Below are positions 16,577 to 24,000 of a DNA stretch of 64,000 nt, one piece after another. This stretch comes from an uncultured Collinsella sp. (lineage in GTDB: Bacteria; Actinomycetota; Coriobacteriia; Coriobacteriales; Coriobacteriaceae), in NCBI GenBank assembly GCA_902464565.1, contig CABQJV010000001.1, positions 62,001-126,000 of the forward strand, given 5' to 3'. The notes under the pieces are model-generated. The model searched no databases, was not told the origin of the DNA, and saw only the letters and a list, made by a program, of their open reading frames with translations. The number at the start of each line of letters is the position of its first letter. The stretch's first letter is position 1. The position numbers were made by a program, and so were the translations under genes.

Positions 16577-19561
16577 ATGGGCAACGCCATGCATCAATAC
16601 GCCCTCTTTGGGACCGCACAATTTAAATACGATCAGACGATTACACATATATCGGACCAACACCGACAAATCGTCATTTGCAACAACGGTTCAGACGTAC
16701 GCTACGCAACGCTAGAAGAGTGGGAAGAAGCTGGCGCTTTGTTCGATGAACGAGCGCAAATCGAGGGCATCGTCACCAGCGCGAGCCCAGCACGCGATAA
16801 ACTCGAGCTCTTTCGCAGTCTCTTTACCGGGCGCAAAGATGTTTACGCTCATGGATATCGCAGAAAGGACGGGGGCATTGGCTATACGCCTGCTTGTGCT
16901 AATGAGTGGGAGCCAGGAATTTGCCCCAAAGCAGCCCATCAAAGAGTTAAATGCGTAGAATGCAGCAATCGCGTCTTCCCGGAATTAAGCGATGCCGCAA
17001 TCATTGCTCACTTTAAAGGCAACGATGACCGGTTCCGCGATGTCCTCGGGCAATATGTTCTCGATAGGAACTGCAACACGAAAGTTCTCGTCATCGATTT
17101 TGACAAAGCGGACTGGAAAGAGGCAACAAATGCCGTACGGCTTGTTGCAATACGACGGGGCATTAACGCCGCCGTTGAGCGCTCAAGGTCCGGCAACGGC
17201 GCCCACATCTGGTTTTTCTTCCTCGAGCCAATCAGCGCAAAGGCTGCCCGAGAGTTTGGAAGTTGCCTCATAACCGAAGCTGCGGCGCATAATAAGACAA
17301 TCACGTTCGAGGCCTTTGATCGAATGCTACCCGCTCAGGCCACTATTCCCGATGGAGGCTTCGGAAACCTCATCGCACTCCCCTTTCAAGGCAAGGCGCA
17401 ACGTGAAGGAAACAGTGTATTTGTAGACGAACAATTCAAGCCCTTTCCCGACCAATGGCTCTATCTATCACAAGTCCAGCTGATTCCGCGCTCGACGGTG
17501 CAAGATCTGATTGAGGCCCCTGGAAACAACCCGCACGGACCAGCAACAACTACGGTGGCAAACAAGGGCAAACGGTATGCCCAAAGACCACGAAAGCGAC
17601 TACCACTCACATCGCGGGACTTTCCCTCATCGCTGCCCGTTATTCAAGCCGATATGCTGTACATCCCCGAGAAGTCTCTGAGTCCAGCAGCTCAAATGGA
17701 AATCCGCGGACTTGCGACATTTGCCAATCCGGCATTCTATCGCGCGCAGTCCATGCATCAATCAGTATTCGGCAAACCGCGACTCATAGACCTTAGCGAA
17801 CTGAGAGATGGTCATGTTGCAATTCCCCGGGGCTGCAAAACTCAACTTGAGCAGCTAGTTCAAGAGACCGGCGTTACCGCCCACTATTCAGACGAGCGCA
17901 AATCGGGTAATCCGATTGTTATGGCATTTAAAGGAGTCCTTCGCCCTGAGCAGCAAATCGCCGCTGATCAGATGCTCATATACGAAGACGGAATCATGTC
18001 CGCGCCGACAGGCTTCGGTAAAACAGTCATCGGAGCTTATCTTATTGCATCCATTGGTCTTCCAACGCTCGTCATCGTTCCCAAAACCGCACTCATAACC
18101 CAATGGAAATCCCAGCTCGAGCGATTTATCGACATTACGGACAACAGGGAGCCCGTCCGAACCCCAAAAGGACGAATCAGCAAAAGGCAGCCTCCGGTCA
18201 TCGGACAAATAGGAGGAGGCAAAATGGCCGTAAGCGGCCTCGTCGACATCGCTTCATTCCAGTCGTTATCTGGCAAAGACCGCCAAACCGGAGAGCCGAT
18301 AGTTAAGGGCCTTGTTCGTAATTACGGCCTCATTATCTGCGACGAATGCCACCATGCCGCCGCACCACAGCTCGAGCTTATTCTCAAGTCCGCCCCGGCC
18401 AAATACGTATACGGCCTTTCTGCGACGCCCGAACGATCCGACGGCCTTACGCGGGCGCTCTCCATGCTCTGCGGCCCGCTCCGTTATGTTATCGATCCAA
18501 AAGCGCAAGCGATTCAGCAGGGCATCCAGCGCATCGTACGGCCTCGTTTTACTGGAATTCGACTACCCGCCTACGAGCCAGGTGCAAACTTCAATCAGAT
18601 TCTCGACCTGCTGTGCACGCATGCAGCTAGAAACGAATTGATTGTCAACGACGCTATTGAAGCTGCGTCAAACGGCCGGCATCCGCTCGTGCTGACTAAA
18701 AGGAAAAAGCATGCCGAGGAGCTGTTCGGGATGCTCAAAAACCAAGGACACGAACCCGTTCTCCTGACCGGGGAAATCGACGCCAAAGAAAGAAAAACGA
18801 TACTGAGCAGTCTTCCCCGCTTCGAGCATGAACATCGAATCATCGTCGCCACCGAAAGCCTTTTGGGCGAGGGCTTCGATCTGTCCTACCTTGACACTCT
18901 ACTCATTGCCACGCCGATATCGTGGGACGGCAGCATCACGCAGCAGGCGGGCAGGCTCCATAGAAGCCACGAGGGCAAGCGACGGGTTGAGATATTCGAC
19001 TACGTTGATTTATCTATACCCATGCTCGCCCGCATGTACCAGAAGAGACTCAAGACCTACGCCAAGCTCGGGTACGAAGTCTACGTGACCGGAGGCAGCG
19101 AGCAGTCCGATCAAAACATTCTCATAGAACCGGCTAATGCCGTAGAGACTCTGGTTGAAGACATCGTTGGCGCCGCCAAGAGCATCTTCATTGCCGCGCC
19201 CTACGCATCCGCCGCCTGCCTCGCAAAGCTCGGCGATGCAATCAAAGGTGCCACTGCCCGAGGGATTGCTCTTGAGTTTTTCATTGCCTCGACTCCGCGC
19301 GAAGATGCAAGCGAGACTTTGGCAGAAATGAACGTCGAGCATGCCATTAGAGCAGAAGGACGTTTGTGTGCAGCGATAATTGACGAAGAAACTATCTGGT
19401 ACGGAACGATCCCGCTACTAGCTTTCCCCAAGAAAGAAGACTGCAGCATCAGGTTCAAAAACAGCGAGATCGCAGCGGAGCTCTTAGACGAAATCAACCA
19501 CAAGGGAAAGCCAGATGCCACGTCAACAGGCAGGACATCCCCACCACTTGCGGTGGAATAG
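16577..19561 (+). CDS. TOTE-type AEP primase / SF2 helicase fusion protein
   Basis: A 994-residue multidomain protein. Residues about 60-130 hold a zinc cluster (Cys107, 116, 126, 129). Next is an archaeo-eukaryotic primase domain of the AEP-TOTE family, with LVIDFD (Asp174, Asp176), ERSRSGNGAHIWFFF (His210) and GGFGNLIALP. An SF2 helicase follows: Walker A APTGFGKT (Lys482), DECHH (Asp589), and a helicase C domain with QQAGRLHRS. The last 140 residues look like a phospholipase-D fold, but the HxK is replaced (RLCAAIIDEE), so it is probably inactive. The family is known from predicted conflict/defence systems. The final codons and the TAG lie inside palindrome copy 3. The ATG has only a weak AAGGA upstream. 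Confidence 0.85.
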   Translation: MGNAMHQYALFGTAQFKYDQTITHISDQHRQIVICNNGSDVRYATLEEWEEAGALFDERAQIEGIVTSASPARDKLELFRSLFTGRKDVYAHGYRRKDGGIGYTPACANEWEPGICPKAAHQRVKCVECSNRVFPELSDAAIIAHFKGNDDRFRDVLGQYVLDRNCNTKVLVIDFDKADWKEATNAVRLVAIRRGINAAVERSRSGNGAHIWFFFLEPISAKAAREFGSCLITEAAAHNKTITFEAFDRMLPAQATIPDGGFGNLIALPFQGKAQREGNSVFVDEQFKPFPDQWLYLSQVQLIPRSTVQDLIEAPGNNPHGPATTTVANKGKRYAQRPRKRLPLTSRDFPSSLPVIQADMLYIPEKSLSPAAQMEIRGLATFANPAFYRAQSMHQSVFGKPRLIDLSELRDGHVAIPRGCKTQLEQLVQETGVTAHYSDERKSGNPIVMAFKGVLRPEQQIAADQMLIYEDGIMSAPTGFGKTVIGAYLIASIGLPTLVIVPKTALITQWKSQLERFIDITDNREPVRTPKGRISKRQPPVIGQIGGGKMAVSGLVDIASFQSLSGKDRQTGEPIVKGLVRNYGLIICDECHHAAAPQLELILKSAPAKYVYGLSATPERSDGLTRALSMLCGPLRYVIDPKAQAIQQGIQRIVRPRFTGIRLPAYEPGANFNQILDLLCTHAARNELIVNDAIEAASNGRHPLVLTKRKKHAEELFGMLKNQGHEPVLLTGEIDAKERKTILSSLPRFEHEHRIIVATESLLGEGFDLSYLDTLLIATPISWDGSITQQAGRLHRSHEGKRRVEIFDYVDLSIPMLARMYQKRLKTYAKLGYEVYVTGGSEQSDQNILIEPANAVETLVEDIVGAAKSIFIAAPYASAACLAKLGDAIKGATARGIALEFFIASTPREDASETLAEMNVEHAIRAEGRLCAAIIDEETIWYGTIPLLAFPKKEDCSIRFKNSEIAAELLDEINHKGKPDATSTGRTSPPLAVE

Positions 19562-19610
19562 GGACTGTTTTTGGCTTATCAGCCGCCAATCAATCCCCAT
19601 TCCACCGCAA
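19548..19610. repeat. Palindrome family P, copy 3
   Basis: Arms 19548-19567 and 19591-19610 pair with two changes. It is a direct copy of 15986-16048, including the loop. Its left arm encodes the last residues and the stop codon of the primase-helicase gene. Confidence 0.9.
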
Positions 19611-19625
19611 CTTAGAAATCGACGA

Positions 19626-19934
19626 TCAGCCCTGCGGACCCTGGAACAGCTCCTCATGCGAGCCCATTCTGACCAGCCGGATCACAGGATTAGTCTTATG
19701 CGGCAAGTAGAGAACGACCACATCGACCAAGCCATCAGATAGATGGAAATCGATGTGGCCGTTGTAGTTTCCGCCCGGGTTTGAAAGCTCATGGGCGCCA
19801 TATTCCGCGGGAAGCGAGCCGTGAGCCGCAAGCTCTGCGACTGCCGCCTTAAATTCGGTTTTTAGCTGCGGATGGATGCGCATCGTCCGTTTGTAATCCG
19901 CCTTAAACTGAGCCTCGACTTTAATCTCGAACAT
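19626..19934 (-). CDS. yafQ: YafQ/RelE-family mRNA interferase toxin
   Basis: A 102-residue RelE-fold protein close to YafQ. It has the N-terminal FKADYKRTMR segment, then AHELSN...NGHIDFHLSDG (active-site His and Asp positions), and the end IRLVRMGSHEELF, which matches the GTHxxLF tail of YafQ with its catalytic His and Phe. YafQ cleaves mRNA in the ribosomal A site. It follows the antitoxin gene by 2 nt. A convergent repeat lies beyond its stop. Confidence 0.85.
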   Translation of the reverse strand: MFEIKVEAQFKADYKRTMRIHPQLKTEFKAAVAELAAHGSLPAEYGAHELSNPGGNYNGHIDFHLSDGLVDVVVLYLPHKTNPVIRLVRMGSHEELFQGPQG

Positions 19935-19936
19935 CG

Positions 19937-20236
19937 CTAGTCCTCATCGAGGAATGATATGAGCTCATCAGCGTTATTGAATGACGGGCTATCGTCCGGC
20001 AAAATCCCCAACTCATGCGCCTCGGCGATCACCATGGCGCGTCTCGTCGCTTCGTTGGGCACCTCCGCCCTTCCTACGATCTCAAAAGGAATCTTTCGTT
20101 GATTTACCAGCTGTCGAACAGCAAGGTTGAGATACGAATTGAGACTCAGGCCAACCGTATCCAAGAACTCAGTCGCCTGTTCCTTGAGCCCCTCTTCGAT
20201 GCGAACCGTCGTAGGCTTAACCGTTGCAGTAGACAT
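19937..20236 (-). CDS. dinJ: RelB/DinJ-family antitoxin
   Basis: A 99-residue antitoxin. The N-terminal ribbon-helix-helix (TVRIEEGLKEQATEFLDTVG, then LSLNSYLNLAVRQLV) binds the operator and dimerises. The C-terminal half, ending SFNNADELISFLDED, is acidic and should wrap the toxin. The start at 20236 has GGAGG upstream; the longer frame reads back through the operator. It is the first gene of the pair and should repress its own promoter together with the toxin. Confidence 0.87.
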   Translation of the reverse strand: MSTATVKPTTVRIEEGLKEQATEFLDTVGLSLNSYLNLAVRQLVNQRKIPFEIVGRAEVPNEATRRAMVIAEAHELGILPDDSPSFNNADELISFLDED

Positions 20237-20263
20237 ACGCGACCTCCTCGCCCTCGTCTTTTG

Positions 20264-20317
20264 CATCAGTATACCCCGTTTTGATGGCAGACTGATGTTA
20301 AATAGCATCAGTCTGCC
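20264..20317 (-). promoter_or_regulatory. Toxin-antitoxin promoter and operator
   Basis: A perfect 12-bp inverted repeat, GGCAGACTGATG (20286-20297) and CATCAGTCTGCC (20306-20317), plus a third CATCAGT at 20264-20270, sits upstream of the antitoxin. TATACT (minus strand, 20268-20273) is the likely -10 and overlaps the third box. Such spaced repeats suit a ribbon-helix-helix repressor with conditional cooperativity. Confidence 0.78.
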
Positions 20318-20350
20318 GTTCTCATTACTACAACAACAGGCACGCTCGCC

Positions 20351-21109
20351 TTACATCAGCCCGCTCAGGGCAATGTCGACAGCTTCGTTGAGGTCGTCGG
20401 TGATGTGTACGAGCTCGGGATCGAGCGGGCTGATCATACCGGTGTCCATCACCGGACCGTTAAGCCAGTCGAATAGGCCCTGCCAGTACTCGGTACCCAC
20501 CAGCACAAGCGGCATGCGCTTGACCTTGTGCGTCTGCACCAGCGTGAGTACCTCGAACATCTCGTCGAGCGTGCCAAAACCACCGGGAAACACGATGGCA
20601 CCCGAGCTGTATTTGACGAACATGGTCTTCCGCACAAAGAAGTAACGGAAGTCCATACCAAGGTTCACGTATTTGTTGAGCCCCTGCTCGTGCGGCAGCT
20701 CAATGCCCAAACCAACTGACTTGCCGTTGACGCTCGCCGCCCCCTTGTTGGCCGCTTCCATGATGCCGGGGCCGCCACCGGTGATAACCGCCACGCCACG
20801 CTGGGCGATTTTACGGCCGACCGTACGTGCCGCCTTGTAGAGCGGATCGGTCTTGGGCGTGCGGGCGCTGCCAAAGATGGTCACCGCAGGCCCGAGCTCG
20901 GCAAGCGCGCCAAAGCCGTCGACAAACTCGGCCTGGATGCGCAGCACGCGCCACGGATCAGCATGCAGCCAGTCGGTCGACTCCTCGGGCGCCAGCAGGT
21001 TGGCATAGGTGTTGTCTTTAGGAATCATGGGGCCGCGCATGACCACGGGACCGCGGCGGTACGTCTCGTCGTAGGCAGGCTCGCCCTCAACATTCTCGTT
21101 CTTAATCAT
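20351..21109 (-). CDS. LOG-family protein (TIGR00730-like)
   Basis: A 252-residue Rossmann-type protein. The central VTIFGSART, ITGGGPGIMEAANKGA and FPGGFGTLDEMFEVLTL are the hallmarks of LOG/lysine-decarboxylase-like proteins; the PGGxGTxxE motif binds the nucleotide. Characterised members remove ribose-5-phosphate from (cytokinin) nucleoside monophosphates; some are PpnN-like nucleotide hydrolases. Its bacterial substrate is uncertain. The ATG at 21109 has TAGGAGT upstream. It follows tgt on the same strand, but a T-run terminator separates them. Confidence 0.85.
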   Translation of the reverse strand: MIKNENVEGEPAYDETYRRGPVVMRGPMIPKDNTYANLLAPEESTDWLHADPWRVLRIQAEFVDGFGALAELGPAVTIFGSARTPKTDPLYKAARTVGRKIAQRGVAVITGGGPGIMEAANKGAASVNGKSVGLGIELPHEQGLNKYVNLGMDFRYFFVRKTMFVKYSSGAIVFPGGFGTLDEMFEVLTLVQTHKVKRMPLVLVGTEYWQGLFDWLNGPVMDTGMISPLDPELVHITDDLNEAVDIALSGLM

Positions 21110-21130
21110 GGGTACTCCTATCAAGAAAAA

Positions 21131-21172
21131 GAAAACGGGCGGGGTCGACGCCATGCGCCAAACACCCGCCCG
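21131..21172 (-). terminator. Terminator between tgt and the LOG gene
   Basis: On the minus strand CGGGCGGG (21172-21165) pairs with CCCGCCCG (21143-21136) and TTTTCTTTTTC follows, a typical intrinsic terminator after tgt. Confidence 0.7.
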
Positions 21173-21321
21173 AACATCAACTATTCGGTATGGTACCCAC
21201 GATGCATCAAGTGCTTGCAAGCTATCGGTCAGCGGTCGCGCAGACGGTGTTATCGAACGTGATGACCGATCGCCGCTTGGCCTTTGCCGTTGCTCTCGCC
21301 TCGCAAGCGTCCGCACCGTCC

Positions 21322-22461
21322 TTAGTAGTCCACCGCCGCAGGACTGTTCATCCAGTCGCTCACGAACGCACCGTAGCGGCCCTCGATAATGGCCTGGCGG
21401 GCACGCTGCATAAGGTTGAGCAGGTAGTAGATGTTGTGCATCGACAGCAAAATACCGCCGAGCATCTCCTTCTGCGTGACCATGTGGCGGATGAGCGCGC
21501 GGCTGTAGCCGCCCGTGCACACCGGGCAGGTGCAGGTGGGGTCGATGGGGCCGTCGTCGTGCGCAAAGCGCGCGTTGCGGAAGTTAAGGCGACCTTCACT
21601 GGAGAACGCCGTGCCCATGCGGCCGGTGCGCGTCGGCAGCACGCAGTCGAACATGTCGATGCCCACGCCAACGCCGCGCACGAGCGTGGTAGGGTTGCCG
21701 ACGCCCATGAGGTAGCGCGGCTTGTGCTTAGGCATGTACTCGGAAACCAGCGGCGCCAGCGTCTCGAACATGGTCTCGTGGTCCTCGCCCACCGAGTAGC
21801 CGCCGATGCCATAGCCGGGGAAGTCGCCGCACTCCTCCAGGTGGCGCAGCGAGCGCAGGCGCAGGTCCAGATGCATGCCACCCTGGACGATGCCAAAGAG
21901 CGTCTGGTCATCGCGGGTGTGGGCCTTGTAGCAGCGCTCGGCCCACATGCTCGACAGCTCCACGGCGCGTTCAACGTAGGCGCGCGTGGCGGGATAGCCC
22001 GGGCACTGGTCGAGCTGCATGCAGATGTCGGAGCCGAGCTTCATGGCGATTTCCATGTTGTCCTCGGGCGTCCAGAACACGTGGCGGCCGTCGTAATCGT
22101 TGACGATAAAGCGCACGCCCTCGTCGGTGAGCTTGACGGCGTCGTTGTGGCTGAAGACCTGGAAACCGCCCGAATCGGTGAGGATGGGGCCGTGCCAGTT
22201 CATAAATTTGTGCAGTCCGCCCAGTTCAGCGATGGTGTCCTCGCCGGGGCGCATGGACAGGTGGTAGGTGTTGGCGAGCACGATCTGCGCACCGAGCTGC
22301 TTAACGGTCTCGGTGGGGATGCCCTTGACGTTTGCCTTGGTGCCCACGGGCATAAAGATCGGCGTCTCGATGTCACCGTGCGGGGTGTGCAGTACGCCGG
22401 CACGCGCATGCGTCGTCGGGTCCTCGGCGATCAGGTCGAATTTAAAAAGGTTCTGGTCCAT
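21322..22461 (-). CDS. tgt: Queuine tRNA-ribosyltransferase
   Basis: A 379-residue TGT. It exchanges guanine-34 for preQ1 in tRNAs with a GUN anticodon. The TIM-barrel signatures are visible: TPIFMPVGTKA, LANTYHL, DSGGFQVFS (active-site Asp), FGIVQGG, LMGVGNP, FDCVLPTRTGR (nucleophilic Asp), and the zinc site CTCPVCTGGYSRAL...H. Length is standard. With queA and queH about 4-6 kb away, this makes the late steps of queuosine synthesis; no genes for preQ1 synthesis are in the window. Confidence 0.95.
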   Translation of the reverse strand: MDQNLFKFDLIAEDPTTHARAGVLHTPHGDIETPIFMPVGTKANVKGIPTETVKQLGAQIVLANTYHLSMRPGEDTIAELGGLHKFMNWHGPILTDSGGFQVFSHNDAVKLTDEGVRFIVNDYDGRHVFWTPEDNMEIAMKLGSDICMQLDQCPGYPATRAYVERAVELSSMWAERCYKAHTRDDQTLFGIVQGGMHLDLRLRSLRHLEECGDFPGYGIGGYSVGEDHETMFETLAPLVSEYMPKHKPRYLMGVGNPTTLVRGVGVGIDMFDCVLPTRTGRMGTAFSSEGRLNFRNARFAHDDGPIDPTCTCPVCTGGYSRALIRHMVTQKEMLGGILLSMHNIYYLLNLMQRARQAIIEGRYGAFVSDWMNSPAAVDY

Positions 22462-22556
22462 AAACTGGAACTCCTTGGTTGCGGTTCATACGCAAACCAT
22501 TATACGGGCAACCCGCAAGAAGCACCGACTCGACAGAAACTGGCGCATTAAACGAC

Positions 22557-22715
22557 TAGTCGTTAGGGACGTTCTTAAACGACTAGCCGTTGGGGACAGT
22601 CTTCAGCGCCATCTTGCAAAGGAGTGTCCCAATCTGCCGGCACTCAGGGACTGTCCCCAAGTGCCGGCAAGAGTGTCCCCTTCGACTAGTCATTTAAGAA
22701 CGTCCCCAATGACTA
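22557..22715. repeat. Long imperfect palindrome with REP-like units inside
   Basis: Arms 22557-22589 and 22683-22715 (33 bp, four mismatches, all transitions) carry GGGACGTTCTTAAA and its complement. Between them lie two units of the TGTCCC-AA-TGCCGGC repeat (22620-22642, 22647-22669). A perfect short relative lies at 25893-25948. Confidence 0.75.
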
Positions 22716-22719
22716 CGTG

Positions 22720-22902
22720 CCAACAGCCGAGGCAACGCCGATGTTATGGCACCGACAGCGAAAACCTGCCAGAGCGAGCAAGGTGCCTTGAAACAAGGCG
22801 GCATTGATCTTTTGATCATGCCGCCGAAGTTAAAAGGCAGATTGCCGCTCTGGCGGGTTAGCAGCGTCAACTGGTTACGCGGTTCGTAGAACCGCGTAAC
22901 TG
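22720..22902 (+). ncRNA. Candidate structured RNA, copy A
   Basis: Three stems can be drawn on the plus strand. The main stem is 14 bp (22763-22776 with 22846-22859) and includes a U-G pair. An arm GGCGGCAT...ATGCCGCC (22797-22825) has a bulged T and a TTTT loop. A terminal hairpin of 12 bp (22874-22885, 22889-22900) has a GTA loop. Copy B at 25950-26131 keeps the stems with different bases and keeps the unpaired words GCGAAAAC, GAGCAAGGTG and CAGATTGCCGC. It ends against the stop codon of the convergent SDR gene. It could be an RNA or a DNA-level repeat. Confidence 0.6.
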
Positions 22903-23703
22903 TTAGGGCCGCTGGCCCATGCCACCCTCGAGGGTAACGGTCTCGCCGTTCATGTACTTAAAGTCGGGGCCGCAGAGCTGAACGACCACGCGGCCGATCT
23001 CCTTCTCGACGTCGCCGTAGTGGCCTGCCGGCGGCATGTGGACGTTGGCCTTAAACGCCTCGGGATAGGCATCCTGGAAGTTCTCGAGCGCAGCAGTCCA
23101 GGCAAGCGGGCACACAATGTTGACGTTGATGCCGTCCTTGCCCCACTCGTTGGCGGCGACGCGGGTCAGACCGCGGATGCCCTCCTTGGCGGCAGCATAG
23201 CTGCACTGGCCATAGTTGCCAAACAGGCCGGCGCCCGAAGCAAAGTTGACCACGGAGCCCTTGGTCTCCTTCAGGTGCGGATAGGCCTTCTGCATGTACA
23301 GGTAGGTGGCATACAGGCCAGAGTAAATGGCCAGGTTAAACTGGTCCATAGTGTGGTCGGCGATGGTCACACCCGAGGCGCTGGCCTGAGCGTTGTTGAC
23401 GACGGCGTCGATGCGACCGAACTCCTCAATCGCCTTGTCGATAACGTTCTGCACGACGGCTTCGTTGTCCTGACCAGCCGAGACATCGGCCTGAACAGGC
23501 AGAACCTTGACGCCGTACTCGGCCTCAAGAGACTCTTTGGCAGCCTCGAGCTTGGCGACGTTGCGACCGGTGATAACGAGGTTCGCGCCCTCCTTGGCAA
23601 AAGCGATATCGATGCCGTAGCCGATGGAGCCAGCAGAGCCGTCCTTAAGCGTGGCCTTGCCGCCGCCGGTGACGATCACGGTCTTACCAGTGAAAAGTCC
23701 CAT
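22903..23703 (-). CDS. SDR oxidoreductase, 12-alpha-hydroxysteroid dehydrogenase-like
   Basis: A 266-residue classical short-chain dehydrogenase. It has cofactor motif TGGG...GSIGYGI, NNAQ (103-106), and catalytic Ser156 (NFASGAG), Tyr169 and Lys173 (YAAAK). From memory, long blocks match the Clostridium scindens 12-alpha-HSDH: YSGLYAT, FASGAGLFGN, GQCSYAAAKEGIRGL, NVNIVCPLA, PDFKYM and the C-terminal LEGGMGQRP. That enzyme oxidises the 12-OH of bile acids with NADP. Here about 8 extra residues (TLKDGSAG) lie in the glycine-rich loop. I chose the ATG at 23703 (GAAAGGA upstream). Bile-acid activity is inferred, not shown. Confidence 0.7.
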   Translation of the reverse strand: MGLFTGKTVIVTGGGKATLKDGSAGSIGYGIDIAFAKEGANLVITGRNVAKLEAAKESLEAEYGVKVLPVQADVSAGQDNEAVVQNVIDKAIEEFGRIDAVVNNAQASASGVTIADHTMDQFNLAIYSGLYATYLYMQKAYPHLKETKGSVVNFASGAGLFGNYGQCSYAAAKEGIRGLTRVAANEWGKDGINVNIVCPLAWTAALENFQDAYPEAFKANVHMPPAGHYGDVEKEIGRVVVQLCGPDFKYMNGETVTLEGGMGQRP

Positions 23704-24000
23704 ACGAAGTCCTTTCAAAATCGCGACGGGCACGCCCGCCGACTGCGCGCATCCAAAATAAACGCGCCAAAAGCTGAGATGCAACTTTAGCTTCTTCAAG
23801 TGAAAAGAAAAGGCCTCGATAGGCGAACGGCATAACGTTTTTCGGCGAAGGGATTGTCAAGTACAAACTGGATAAAGTGGCCGAGTTTTTGCTAACCGCG
23901 ACGAGTCATCGAACACGTTTTGAAACTTTGCTGCGGCGCGCGGGATGTCGGCGCGAGACTTTATCATAGGGTGACAAACAACGATGAGGAGCACATGCCT
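23704..24000. other. Divergent intergenic region, promoters not resolved
   Basis: It separates the divergent SDR and coiled-coil genes and so must hold both promoters. I cannot assign hexamers with confidence. Confidence 0.35.
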
